NCBI RefSeq assembly: GCF_003858635.1
Contig: NZ_RQJO01000015.1
Location: forward strand, 620,001 to 684,000
Source of the DNA: Larkinella rosea
GTDB lineage: Bacteria; Bacteroidota; Bacteroidia; Cytophagales; Spirosomataceae
DNA: 64,000 nt
Reading direction: 5' to 3'
This document shows positions 56,575 through 64,000 of this stretch, piece after piece; the stretch's first letter is position 1; every line of letters begins with the position of its first letter. The position numbers and the translations under genes are program-made. The notes beneath the pieces were generated by a model. The model was not told the origin of the DNA, did not search any database, and was given only the letters and a program-made list of their open reading frames with translations.

Positions 56575-57888
56575 ATGAAACGATTCATCACGACCCTTCA
56601 GAATATTTTTTCGATCGAGGAGCTAAGGACCCGCATTCTCAACACGTTGTTGTTTGTGACGGTTTTCCGGTTTGGTTCTCAAATCGTTCTGCCCGGTGTT
56701 GATCCGAGCAAACTGAATCTGACTCCGCAAGGGTTGCTGGGATTACTCGATACCTTTTTGGGTGGCGCGTATAGCAAAGCTTCGATTTTTGCGTTGGGTA
56801 TCATGCCGTACATCTCGGCGTCGATTGCCATTCAGCTATTAACCCTGGCACTGCCTTACTTTCAGAAAATGCAGAAAGAAGGCGAATCAGGTCGTAAACG
56901 GTTGAATCAAATCACCCGGGTGTTGACTATTTTCGTTACGGCAGCACAGGCAATCACGTATTTAACCACAACCATTCCGAATGAAGCCGTAATAATTAGC
57001 CCGGCTACGTTTCGGATTGTTTCCGTTTTTATCCTGACTGCCGGTACGATCTTTTGTATGTGGCTGGGTGAACGCATTACCGACAAAGGAATTGGAAACG
57101 GGATATCCATGCTGATTATGATCGGGATCGTATCACGATTCCCCGGCGCCGTTTACGGAGAAGCTTTGTCGCGCGGATCAGGAGGGGCTTTGTTGTTCGT
57201 TCTTGAAATCGTCGGTTTGTTCTTCGTTGTGATGGGAGCAGTAGTACTGACGCAGGCGGTTCGCCGGATTCCGATTCAGTACGCGAAACAAGTGGTTGGC
57301 AACAAAGTAGTAGGTGGTCAGCGCCAGTATTTGCCATTGAAGTTGAATGCAGCGGGTGTAATGCCCATTATTTTCGCACAGGCTCTGATGTTTGTTCCAT
57401 CGCTGGTGGCGTCTTTATTTGCAGAGAAAAGCGATTTCGCCGGATCGGTTCAGACGGTTTTTGCCGATTACACCTCCTGGCAGTATAACTTTTTATTTGC
57501 GTTTCTGATTATCGTCTTTACCTTTTTCTACACGGCGATTTCGGTGAACCCAAATCAGATTGCGGATGATATGAGACGGAGCGGGGGCTTTATTCCCGGT
57601 GTGAAACCCGGTTTTATGACCTCCGAATACATTGGGCAGGTATTGGATCGGATTACCTTACCCGGTGCGCTGATGCTGGCAATTGTGGCTATTCTGCCCG
57701 CCATTGCATCGCTCCTGGGAATGACCCGTAATTTCTCGCAGTTCTTCGGAGGTACATCCCTGTTGATTATGGTGGGTGTGGTTCTGGATACGTTGCAGCA
57801 AATTGAAAGCTACTTGCTCATGCGTCGTTACGAAGGTCTGATGCAATCAGGGCGGGTAACGGGACGCACAGAGAGCATAACTGCTTAA
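56575..57888 (+). CDS. secY: Protein translocase channel subunit SecY
   Basis: 437 residues, ten membrane spans. It starts MKRFITTLQNIFSIEELRTRIL and includes GIMPYISASIAIQLL, the plug-side region LNLTPQGLLGLLDTFLGGAYSKASIFALG, RRIPIQYAKQVVG and NPNQIADDMRRSGGFIPGVKPG. It forms the Sec channel in the inner membrane. map follows after 4 bases. Confidence 0.98.
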   Translation: MKRFITTLQNIFSIEELRTRILNTLLFVTVFRFGSQIVLPGVDPSKLNLTPQGLLGLLDTFLGGAYSKASIFALGIMPYISASIAIQLLTLALPYFQKMQKEGESGRKRLNQITRVLTIFVTAAQAITYLTTTIPNEAVIISPATFRIVSVFILTAGTIFCMWLGERITDKGIGNGISMLIMIGIVSRFPGAVYGEALSRGSGGALLFVLEIVGLFFVVMGAVVLTQAVRRIPIQYAKQVVGNKVVGGQRQYLPLKLNAAGVMPIIFAQALMFVPSLVASLFAEKSDFAGSVQTVFADYTSWQYNFLFAFLIIVFTFFYTAISVNPNQIADDMRRSGGFIPGVKPGFMTSEYIGQVLDRITLPGALMLAIVAILPAIASLLGMTRNFSQFFGGTSLLIMVGVVLDTLQQIESYLLMRRYEGLMQSGRVTGRTESITA

Positions 57889-57892
57889 CGAA

Positions 57893-58705
57893 ATGATTTA
57901 CCTGAAATCGGACGCCGAAATAGAGCTGATGAAAATCAGCGGCCAGGTTCTTGGTAAAGCACATGCCGAAGTAGCCAAACGGATTCGTCCGGGGGTTACG
58001 ACGAAAGAACTGGATCGGGTGGCCGAAGAATACATCCGTGATAACGGCGGTATTCCTTCTTTCAAAGGGTTCAATAATTTTCCGGCGGCCTTGTGTATTT
58101 CAGTCAATGAGACGGTTGTACATGGTTTTCCGAGCAAGTACGAATTGAAGGAAGGCGACATTATTTCGATCGATTGTGGTGTAAAACTGAACGGATACCA
58201 TAGTGATAGTGCTTATACCTATCCGGTTGGGGAAATTAGCCAGGAAGTTCGGGATCTGCTGATTCGTACCAAACAATCGCTCTATTGCGGCATTGAAAAG
58301 GCAATCGAAGGAAACCGGATTGGTGATATCGGATACGCCGTGCAGAGTCACGTGGAGAAGTTTGGCTATTCCGTGGTTCGGGAATTAGTGGGACACGGTG
58401 TCGGAAAAAGCCTCCACGAAAGTCCTGAAGTACCTAACTACGGAAAGCGTGGCCAGGGCGTCAAACTGAAAGAAGGCATGGTAATCGCCATCGAACCCAT
58501 GGTGAACCTCGGCAAGAAGAACATTGTTCAGGAACGCGATGGTTGGACGATTCGCACCGCCGATCGGAAGCAATCCGCTCATTACGAGCATTCGGTTGCC
58601 ATCCGGAAAGGCCAGGCCGAAATTCTGACAACGTTTCAATACATTGAAGAAGTAACGGCGAATACCAGCTTAATGATTGAAGTCAACGAAGTGACCATAG
58701 CGTAA
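57893..58705 (+). CDS. map: Methionine aminopeptidase, type I
   Basis: 270 residues. It removes the start methionine from new proteins. All five metal ligands are in place: D94 (SIDCGV), D105 (HSDSAYTY), H168 (VGHGVGKSLHE), E201 (IAIEPMVNLG) and E232 (YEHSVAI). It lies between secY and infA as usual, with 3 bases to infA. Confidence 0.97.
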   Translation: MIYLKSDAEIELMKISGQVLGKAHAEVAKRIRPGVTTKELDRVAEEYIRDNGGIPSFKGFNNFPAALCISVNETVVHGFPSKYELKEGDIISIDCGVKLNGYHSDSAYTYPVGEISQEVRDLLIRTKQSLYCGIEKAIEGNRIGDIGYAVQSHVEKFGYSVVRELVGHGVGKSLHESPEVPNYGKRGQGVKLKEGMVIAIEPMVNLGKKNIVQERDGWTIRTADRKQSAHYEHSVAIRKGQAEILTTFQYIEEVTANTSLMIEVNEVTIA

Positions 58706-58708
58706 CGA

Positions 58709-58927
58709 ATGGCAAAACAGACATCCATCGAACAAGACGGTACCATTGTAGAAGCACTCTCCAATGCCATGTTTCGGGTACAGCTCGAAAATAAGCATGA
58801 AGTGGTTGCTCACATTTCCGGAAAAATGCGGATGAATTACATTAAGATTTTACCGGGCGACCGCGTAAAATTGGAAATGTCTCCGTATGATCTCAGTAAA
58901 GCAAGAATTGTTTATCGGTATAAATAA
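58709..58927 (+). CDS. infA: Translation initiation factor IF-1
   Basis: 72 residues, one OB fold: [72 protein letters not shown] is the complete canonical form in outline. It blocks the ribosomal A site during initiation. Confidence 0.98.
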   Translation: MAKQTSIEQDGTIVEALSNAMFRVQLENKHEVVAHISGKMRMNYIKILPGDRVKLEMSPYDLSKARIVYRYK

Positions 58928-59028
58928 GGTTTAAAGTTTGCGGTTTATGGTTTACGGTTTGCTGATTTGATCCAGAAAAACCGGGAATCGAAAACCAAAA
59001 ACTGAAGATCATAAACGGAGTTGAACTC
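58928..59028. repeat. Heptad-repeat spacer between infA and rpmJ
   Basis: GGTTTAA-AGTTTGC-GGTTTAT-GGTTTAC-GGTTTGC runs with a period of seven from about 58929, followed by A-rich sequence with partial complements (AAAACCAAAAACTG, ATCATAAAC). It can fold back on itself. Confidence 0.6.
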
Positions 59029-59145
59029 ATGAAAGTCAAGGCGTCTATCAAGAAGCGCAGCGCTGAATGTAAAGTGATTCGCCGGAAGGGCAAGCTTTAC
59101 GTTATTAACAAGAAGAATCCAAGGTATAAACAAAGACAAGGATAA
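59029..59145 (+). CDS. rpmJ: Ribosomal protein L36, zinc-free type
   Basis: 38 residues: [20 protein letters not shown] followed by [18 protein letters not shown]. Only one Cys is present, so the CxxC...C...H zinc site of classical L36 is missing. It is a very short gene between infA and rpsM, in the usual place. Confidence 0.95.
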   Translation: MKVKASIKKRSAECKVIRRKGKLYVINKKNPRYKQRQG

Positions 59146-59154
59146 TCACTGAAT

Positions 59155-59532
59155 ATGGCACGTATTGCAGGGGTTGATATTCCCGACCGGAAACGCGGTG
59201 AAATTTCGTTGACTTACATTTTTGGCATTGGCCGTAGCTCAGCGCAGAGAATTCTGAACAAAGCAGGGGTTTCTCGGGATAAGAAGGTGAGCGAGTGGAA
59301 CGACGAAGAGTCGAACGCCATTCGTACCATTATTAGCTCAGAACACAAAGTCGAAGGAGCGCTGAAATCGGAAGTCCAACTGAACATCAAACGCTTGATG
59401 GACATTGGTTGCTACCGCGGACTGCGCCACCGGAAAGGTCTGCCGGTTCGTGGACAGCACACGAAAAACAATTCCCGTACGCGGAAAGGTAAGCGTAAGA
59501 CGGTAGCAAATAAGAAGAAAGCAACTAAATAA
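59155..59532 (+). CDS. rpsM: Ribosomal protein S13
   Basis: 125 residues. It starts [34 protein letters not shown] and has [28 protein letters not shown], the inter-subunit bridge protein. Confidence 0.98.
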   Translation: MARIAGVDIPDRKRGEISLTYIFGIGRSSAQRILNKAGVSRDKKVSEWNDEESNAIRTIISSEHKVEGALKSEVQLNIKRLMDIGCYRGLRHRKGLPVRGQHTKNNSRTRKGKRKTVANKKKATK

Positions 59533-59624
59533 TAGGGTTTAAAGTTTGCGGTTTAAGGTTTAAAGCGACCAGGAAAATGGCCTTTAAACCTTAAACTTCA
59601 GACGTTAAACTGATCAACTGAAAA
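59533..59624. repeat. Heptad-repeat spacer with perfect hairpin between rpsM and rpsK
   Basis: GTTTAAGGTTTAAAG (59551-59565) is exactly complementary to 59582-59596, loop 16 bases, and is preceded by more heptads (GGTTTAAAGTTTGC). There is no T-run, so it is probably not a full terminator. Confidence 0.65.
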
Positions 59625-60020
59625 ATGGCTCAGGCAAAACGCAAAGATAAAGCGAAAAAGCGGGTAGTGGTGGTCGAACCCGTTGGACAGGTTCACATCC
59701 GGGCTTCGTTCAATAACATCATCATTTCAATTACGAACAGCTCAGGGCAAGTAATCTCGTGGGCATCGGCTGGTAAAATGGGCTTCAAAGGTTCCAAGAA
59801 AAACACGCCGTATGCCGCTCAGACTGCCGCTCAGAACTGCGCTACCGTAGCCCATGACCTGGGCATGCGGAAAGCGGAAGTATTTGTGAAAGGTCCCGGT
59901 TCCGGTCGTGAATCGGCCATTCGGACCATTCAGAATACCGGTATTGAAGTGATGTCGATCAAAGATATTACGCCACTGCCACACAATGGCTGCCGCCCTC
60001 CAAAACGCCGTCGCGTTTAA
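59625..60020 (+). CDS. rpsK: Ribosomal protein S11
   Basis: 131 residues. It shows [46 protein letters not shown] and [44 protein letters not shown], the canonical C terminus. Small-subunit platform protein. Confidence 0.98.
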   Translation: MAQAKRKDKAKKRVVVVEPVGQVHIRASFNNIIISITNSSGQVISWASAGKMGFKGSKKNTPYAAQTAAQNCATVAHDLGMRKAEVFVKGPGSGRESAIRTIQNTGIEVMSIKDITPLPHNGCRPPKRRRV

Positions 60021-60130
60021 TCGTTCATTCTCAGTTATGCGGTTCACTGTAGAGAAACCGCTTCATCCGATGAATACGGACAGGTGACATTGAGTTGTGT
60101 CTGTTCATTTTTATTCATTCTCAGCTTACA

Positions 60131-60736
60131 ATGGCAAGATACACAGGCCCCAAGGCCAAAATCTCCCGCAAGTTTGGTGAGCCGATCCTCGGCCCCAGCA
60201 AAGCACTGCAAAAAAAACCTCATGCGCCCGGTCAACACGGTCGTGGTCGGAAACGGAAACAGTCGGAATACGCGGTTCAGTTGCAGGAAAAACAGAAAGT
60301 AAAATACATCTACGGTATTCTGGAGCGTCAGTTCCGGGGATTGTTCCACCGCGCAGTAGTTAAGCAAGGCATTACGGGTGAAAACCTGCTCAAACTCTGC
60401 GAAGCTCGTCTGGATAATACGGTTTACCGTTTAGGCATTGCCCCGACCCGTCGGGCGGCCCGCCAGTTAGTCTCCCACAAACACATTGCCGTTGACGGCG
60501 AAGTGGTAAACATAGCTTCGTACTCACTAAAACCGGGTCAACTGGTTAGCATCCGTGAGAAATCGAAGTCACTAGAAGCCGTTACAACCAGCCTGTCGGC
60601 CCGCAATGCGAAGCGCTACAATTGGTTGGAATGGGATCAACAACAATTGCAGGGTGTGTTTACAAACTACCCGGAACGCGATCAGATTCCGGAGAATGTA
60701 AACGAGCAGTTGGTTGTCGAATTATATTCTAAATAA
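60131..60736 (+). CDS. rpsD: Ribosomal protein S4
   Basis: 201 residues from the ATG at 60131 ([19 protein letters not shown]); an in-frame ATG 12 codons earlier would add a hydrophobic leader not found in S4. The S4 RNA-binding domain reads [35 protein letters not shown]. The 110-base leader has a hairpin (GCGGTT 60039-60044 with AACCGC 60056-60061). Confidence 0.97.
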   Translation: MARYTGPKAKISRKFGEPILGPSKALQKKPHAPGQHGRGRKRKQSEYAVQLQEKQKVKYIYGILERQFRGLFHRAVVKQGITGENLLKLCEARLDNTVYRLGIAPTRRAARQLVSHKHIAVDGEVVNIASYSLKPGQLVSIREKSKSLEAVTTSLSARNAKRYNWLEWDQQQLQGVFTNYPERDQIPENVNEQLVVELYSK

Positions 60737-60832
60737 CAGTTTATCGTTTGCGGTTTATCGTTTACGGGTGACCTTAGACTATAAACCCAAAACCATGAAC
60801 TACTTTTTTTGAACTGTTAACAACATAATCGT
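60737..60832. repeat. Heptad-repeat spacer between rpsD and rpoA
   Basis: CAGTTTA-TCGTTTG-CGGTTTA-TCGTTTA-CGGG runs with a period of seven, then CTATAAACCCAAAACCATGAAC as a partial complement. Same class as the tracts at 49865, 58928 and 59533. Confidence 0.6.
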
Positions 60833-61822
60833 ATGTCAATATTAGCGTTCCAAATGCCCGATAAAGTTGTCATGGAGCGAGCTGACGACTTTCACGGGTT
60901 GTTTGAGTTCAAGCCACTCGAAAAGGGCTATGGCGTGACCATAGGGAATGCGTTGCGGAGAATTCTGCTGTCGTCGCTGGAAGGCTATGCCATTGCCAGC
61001 GTACGATTCCCTGGCGTACTGCATGAATTCTCGTCAATAGAAGGCGTCGTTGAAGACGTGACCGAAATTATCCTGAACCTGAAAATGGTTCGGTTTAAGA
61101 AAGTTTCGGACATGGTTGACAACAAAATTACTGTTACCATTAAGAATCAGTCGGTTTTAAAAGCCGGTGATATATCAAAATTCACGGCGTCTTTTGAAGT
61201 GCTGAATCCGGAACTGGAGATCTGCCACATCGACGACACGCGTGAGTTGGAAATGGAAATTCACGTTGAAAAAGGTCGGGGGTATGTTCCTGCCGACGAA
61301 CCACGTGCCAACGAACTGCCTTTCGGACACATTCCGATCGACGCGATTTACACGCCGATCAAGAACGTTCGTTACAGCGTTGAAAACACGCGGGTTGAGC
61401 AAAAAACCGACTACGAGCGGTTGTTGCTGGACATCGAAACCGACGGTTCCATTCACCCGGAAGAAGCGCTGAAAGGTGCAGCCACCATTCTGATTCAACA
61501 CTTCATGCTGTTCTCCGATCAAACGATGACGTTTGAAACCGCGAAAGCCGAAGAAGATAACGTGGTTGATGAGGAAATGCTGCACATGCGGAAGCTGTTG
61601 AAAACGCCACTGGCGGATCTCGATCTGTCGGTACGGGCTTACAACTGCTTGAAATCCGCTGACGTAAAATCCCTGGGCGACCTGGTGCGGCTGGAGATTT
61701 CAGACATGATGAAATTTAGAAACTTCGGTAAGAAGTCGCTGACTGAGTTGGAACAGTTGGTGGCCGAAAAGAATTTGACTTTCGGCATGGATATTACTAA
61801 ATACAGATTAGACGAGGACTAG
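60833..61822 (+). CDS. rpoA: RNA polymerase alpha subunit
   Basis: 329 residues. The N-terminal assembly domain shows [33 protein letters not shown]. The C-terminal DNA- and activator-binding domain (about 258-315) reads [25 protein letters not shown] and [17 protein letters not shown]. Both are complete. rplQ follows after 9 bases. Confidence 0.98.
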   Translation: MSILAFQMPDKVVMERADDFHGLFEFKPLEKGYGVTIGNALRRILLSSLEGYAIASVRFPGVLHEFSSIEGVVEDVTEIILNLKMVRFKKVSDMVDNKITVTIKNQSVLKAGDISKFTASFEVLNPELEICHIDDTRELEMEIHVEKGRGYVPADEPRANELPFGHIPIDAIYTPIKNVRYSVENTRVEQKTDYERLLLDIETDGSIHPEEALKGAATILIQHFMLFSDQTMTFETAKAEEDNVVDEEMLHMRKLLKTPLADLDLSVRAYNCLKSADVKSLGDLVRLEISDMMKFRNFGKKSLTELEQLVAEKNLTFGMDITKYRLDED

Positions 61823-61831
61823 TACACTACC

Positions 61832-62617
61832 ATGAGACACGGTAAAAAACATAATCACCTTAGCAGGACCCATTCCCATAGGGCGGCAATGTTGTCGAAC
61901 ATGGCATCCTCGCTGATTCTGAGCAAGCGCATCGAAACAACGGTTGCCAAAGCGAAAGAACTGCGGAAATACGTTGAACCCCTGCTGACCCGCGCAAAAG
62001 ACGATACGTATCAGAATCGCCGGGTCCTTTTCTCGTACCTCCAGAACAAGGAGACGATGAAAGAACTGTTCAACGTTGTCTCCGACAAAATTTCGAGCCG
62101 CCCCGGTGGTTACACCCGGATCATCAAACTGGGAAACCGGATTGGTGACAACGCCGAAACTTGCATCATCGAGCTGGTTGACTTCAACGAGACCTTGTTG
62201 ACAGCCGCATCTGAAGAGCAAAAAGCAACCCGGACCCGTCGCGGTCGTCGGAGCGGAACCCGCAAAGCCGACGAAACCGTTGAAGCTACACCGGTTGCCG
62301 AAGCAAAAGTAGAAGATGTTCCAGCGGCTGAAGTCGTGACGGAAGAAGCTCCGGCCGCAGCGGGAGACGATCTGGCACTGGTTGAAGGCATCGGCCCGAA
62401 AATTGCCGAAGTACTCACCGAAGCCGGTATCTCCACCTTCGCTCAACTGGCCGACGCGACACCGGAGTCCATCCGCGAAATTCTGGATAACGCCGGTTCA
62501 CAGTTTGCTTCGCACGACCCCGGAACCTGGCCGCAACAGGCTGCTCTGGCCCGCGATGGCAAATTCGATGAGTTGAAAACGTTGCAGGATGAATTAAACG
62601 GTGGCCGACCCAGTTAA
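61832..62617 (+). CDS. rplQ: Ribosomal protein L17 fused to a helix-hairpin-helix domain
   Basis: 261 residues, twice the usual length. Residues 1-130 are ordinary L17 ([57 protein letters not shown]). An acidic Ala/Glu/Val/Pro-rich linker (about 145-178) follows. The end (about 180-261) is a helix-hairpin-helix domain with [26 protein letters not shown] and [27 protein letters not shown]. Such domains bind nucleic acid; here it may contact rRNA or DNA. Similar fused tails are known to me in other Cytophagales. It is the last gene of the operon. Confidence 0.94.
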   Translation: MRHGKKHNHLSRTHSHRAAMLSNMASSLILSKRIETTVAKAKELRKYVEPLLTRAKDDTYQNRRVLFSYLQNKETMKELFNVVSDKISSRPGGYTRIIKLGNRIGDNAETCIIELVDFNETLLTAASEEQKATRTRRGRRSGTRKADETVEATPVAEAKVEDVPAAEVVTEEAPAAAGDDLALVEGIGPKIAEVLTEAGISTFAQLADATPESIREILDNAGSQFASHDPGTWPQQAALARDGKFDELKTLQDELNGGRPS

Positions 62618-62654
62618 TTAATCCTTGTGAAGAACGAACTCAAATAATAAATAG

Positions 62655-62687
62655 AGGGTTGACCGTAACGGGTTGACCCTTTTTTTT
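62655..62687 (+). terminator. Terminator of the ribosomal operon
   Basis: AGGGTTGACC (62655-62664) pairs with GGTTGACCCT (62671-62680, two G-U pairs), loop GTAACG, followed by seven T. It lies 38 bases after rplQ. Confidence 0.85.
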
Positions 62688-62711
62688 AACTGAATAAATC
62701 CAGCGTAATTC

Positions 62712-63827
62712 ATGAAACAGGTTCAGCAACCAGAGGCTTTACTGGTTTTGAAAGATGGGTCCGTGTTCAGAGGAACAGCCCTTGGTAAAATCGGAACGGC
62801 GGGTGGTGAAATATGCTTCAACACGGGCATGACCGGCTATCAGGAGATCTACACGGATCCTTCGTATTACGGACAGGTAATCGTAAACACGACCTCCCAC
62901 ATCGGTAATTACGGTATTCAATACCGGGATGAAGAAGAATCGGGCAGCGTCAAAATCCGGGGAATGGTCTGTAATTTCTTTTCCCAGATCCACTCACGGC
63001 ACACGGCGGATGAGTCGTTGCAGGACTATTTTGAGAAGGCGAACATCGTTGGCATTAGCGGCATCGACACCCGGCAGGTAGTGCGGCATATTCGGGACAA
63101 AGGCGTGATGAACTGCATTATTTCGTCCGAAATTCTGGACCCGGCGGTTTTACTGGATCGGTTGAACCAGATCCCCGATATGGAAGGCCTGGAGCTTTCG
63201 TCGGAAGTCTGTACCCAGAAAATATACGAAGTAGGCGATGCCAACCGGTCCGATTTTAAGGTGGCGGTTCTGGATTTGGGCATCAAGAAAAGCATTCTGA
63301 ACAACCTGGCCAACCGGGGGGCACATTGCCGCGTTTTTCCGGCTAAAACGCCTTTTGAGGAAATTAACGCCTGGAGTCCGGACGGTTATTTCATTTCCAA
63401 CGGTCCCGGCGATCCGGCGGCTATGCCATATGCCGTAGAAACCGTCAAGCAGGCGCTGGAAACCGATAAACCGCTGTTTGGAATTTGCCTCGGTCACCAG
63501 ATTCTGTCGCTCGCCAGCGGTATCAATACGTACAAAATGCACAACGGCCACCGGGGGTTGAACCATCCGGTGAAGAACCTGATCACCGGCCGCTGTGAGG
63601 TAACGTCGCAGAACCACGGCTTTGCCGTCATTGCCGATGAAGTGATGGAAAACCGGGATGTCGAGTTGACACACGTCAACCTGAACGATAAAACGATCGA
63701 AGGTATCCGGCGGAAAGACCGCCCGGCGTTCTCGGTGCAATACCACCCCGAAGCATCGCCGGGGCCGCACGATTCGCGGTATCTGTTCGATGACTTTGTG
63801 AAACTGATCGAAGTCGAAGTGAAATAA
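62712..63827 (+). CDS. carA: Carbamoyl-phosphate synthase small (glutaminase) subunit
   Basis: 371 residues. It releases ammonia from glutamine for carbamoyl phosphate, used for pyrimidines and arginine. The N-terminal domain shows GEICFNTGMTGYQEIYTDPSYYGQ and GIDTRQVVRHIRDKGVMNC. The class I amidotransferase triad is C259 (FGICLGHQILSLA), H345 and E347 (QYHPEASPGPHDS). The large subunit gene is not in the window. It stands between two terminators, so it is probably transcribed alone. Confidence 0.98.
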   Translation: MKQVQQPEALLVLKDGSVFRGTALGKIGTAGGEICFNTGMTGYQEIYTDPSYYGQVIVNTTSHIGNYGIQYRDEEESGSVKIRGMVCNFFSQIHSRHTADESLQDYFEKANIVGISGIDTRQVVRHIRDKGVMNCIISSEILDPAVLLDRLNQIPDMEGLELSSEVCTQKIYEVGDANRSDFKVAVLDLGIKKSILNNLANRGAHCRVFPAKTPFEEINAWSPDGYFISNGPGDPAAMPYAVETVKQALETDKPLFGICLGHQILSLASGINTYKMHNGHRGLNHPVKNLITGRCEVTSQNHGFAVIADEVMENRDVELTHVNLNDKTIEGIRRKDRPAFSVQYHPEASPGPHDSRYLFDDFVKLIEVEVK

Positions 63828-63830
63828 ATC

Positions 63831-63858
63831 AAAAACCGGTCAACAGACCGGTTTTTTT
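63831..63858 (+). terminator. Terminator after carA
   Basis: Perfect 11-bp stem AAAAACCGGTC (63831-63841) with GACCGGTTTTT (63846-63856), loop AACA, and a T-run, starting 4 bases after the carA stop. Confidence 0.9.
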
Positions 63859-63880
63859 TATGGATAATGCGGACGTTATG

Positions 63881-63909
63881 TTGCTGATTTTAAGCGTAAA
63901 GCTAACTTG
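63881..63909 (+). promoter_or_regulatory. Probable promoter of the right-edge gene
   Basis: TTG at 63881-63883, 19-base spacer, TAACTTG at 63903-63909, a near match to TTTG/TAnnTTTG, 24 bases before the ATG at 63934. Confidence 0.5.
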
Positions 63910-63933
63910 CAACTGGAACGAAATCAGAACGTA

Positions 63934-64000
63934 ATGACCGCAACCGCAACCCTCCCGCTGAATCGCATTGCCAGCCGTATCCAGAGCATCGATGTGCTGC
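63934..64000 (+). CDS. Start of a DUF1624/heparan-glucosaminide-acetyltransferase-like membrane protein (3' truncated)
   Basis: Only the first 22 codons are inside the window: MTATATLPLNRIASR and IQSIDVL. The ending RIQSIDVL is how the first membrane helix of DUF1624 / heparan-alpha-glucosaminide N-acetyltransferase-like proteins begins (R..SIDVLRG), which is the basis for the call. It has its own probable promoter. The next bases outside the window would settle it. Confidence 0.5.
   Translation, partial: MTATATLPLNRIASRIQSIDVL

Noticed and set aside
1-64000. CRISPR arrays, tRNA or rRNA genes, integrases and transposases
   Set aside because: Searched for by eye on both strands; no repeat-spacer pattern, cloverleaf, rRNA segment or recombinase motif was found.

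Overview
The window comes from a member of the Bacteroidota, most likely order Cytophagales, family Spirosomataceae (a Spirosoma/Larkinella-like organism; the genus is a guess). The basis is: the ribosomal gene order and protein sequences, DUF3467 next to rpoC, SusC/SusD pairs, an ECF sigma/FecR pair, a probable type IX secretion tail, and promoters of the Bacteroidota type (TTTG, 19-20 bases, TAnnTTTG) instead of E. coli type. Base composition is moderate, about half G+C.

Layout. 1-6801 holds the end of rpoB, then rpoC, a DUF3467 gene, rpsL and rpsG, closed by a bidirectional terminator. 6853-44056 is an accessory block of about 37 kb lying between rpsG and fusA, two genes that are normally neighbours in this phylum. 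From 44240 the ribosomal cluster resumes: fusA, rpsJ, a candidate small RNA, then rplC-rplD-rplW-rplB-rpsS-rplV-rpsC-rplP-rpmC-rpsQ-rplN-rplX-rplE-rpsN-rpsH-rplF-rplR-rpsE-rpmD-rplO-secY-map-infA-rpmJ-rpsM-rpsK-rpsD-rpoA-rplQ, then carA and the start of a membrane acyltransferase-like gene at the right edge.

The accessory block has four parts. (1) 6853-21162 is a polysaccharide utilisation locus: a membrane sensor with a beta-propeller and HTH, divergent from SusC, SusD, a LamG surface lipoprotein, two tandem GH144-type glucanases, the decayed stump of a GH3 beta-glucosidase gene, and a lipoprotein of unknown function. Its predicted substrate is beta-1,2-glucan. (2) 21179-23706 (minus strand) is a small operon of an SGNH hydrolase with TPRs, a 49-residue DUF5989 protein and a GNAT acetyltransferase. 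(3) 23779-36083 (minus strand) is a second SusC/SusD locus run by an ECF sigma factor and FecR. It contains no glycoside hydrolase; instead it has a mutarotase-like protein, a PQQ dehydrogenase with a cytochrome c domain and a mannonate-dehydratase-like enolase-superfamily enzyme, so I infer periplasmic sugar oxidation. (4) 36361-44056 holds a small membrane protein and the envelope-assembly pair TamB and a lipidated TamA-like protein.

The points most worth a second look are the split ribosomal supercluster, the GH3 relic beside the two glucanases, the structured-RNA candidate between rpsJ and rplC, an 11-bp-phased direct repeat in front of the first susC, terminators placed directly before the enzyme genes of both loci, a helix-hairpin-helix domain fused to ribosomal protein L17, and an RGG-like tail on ribosomal protein S3. 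No tRNA, rRNA, CRISPR array or transposase gene was found.
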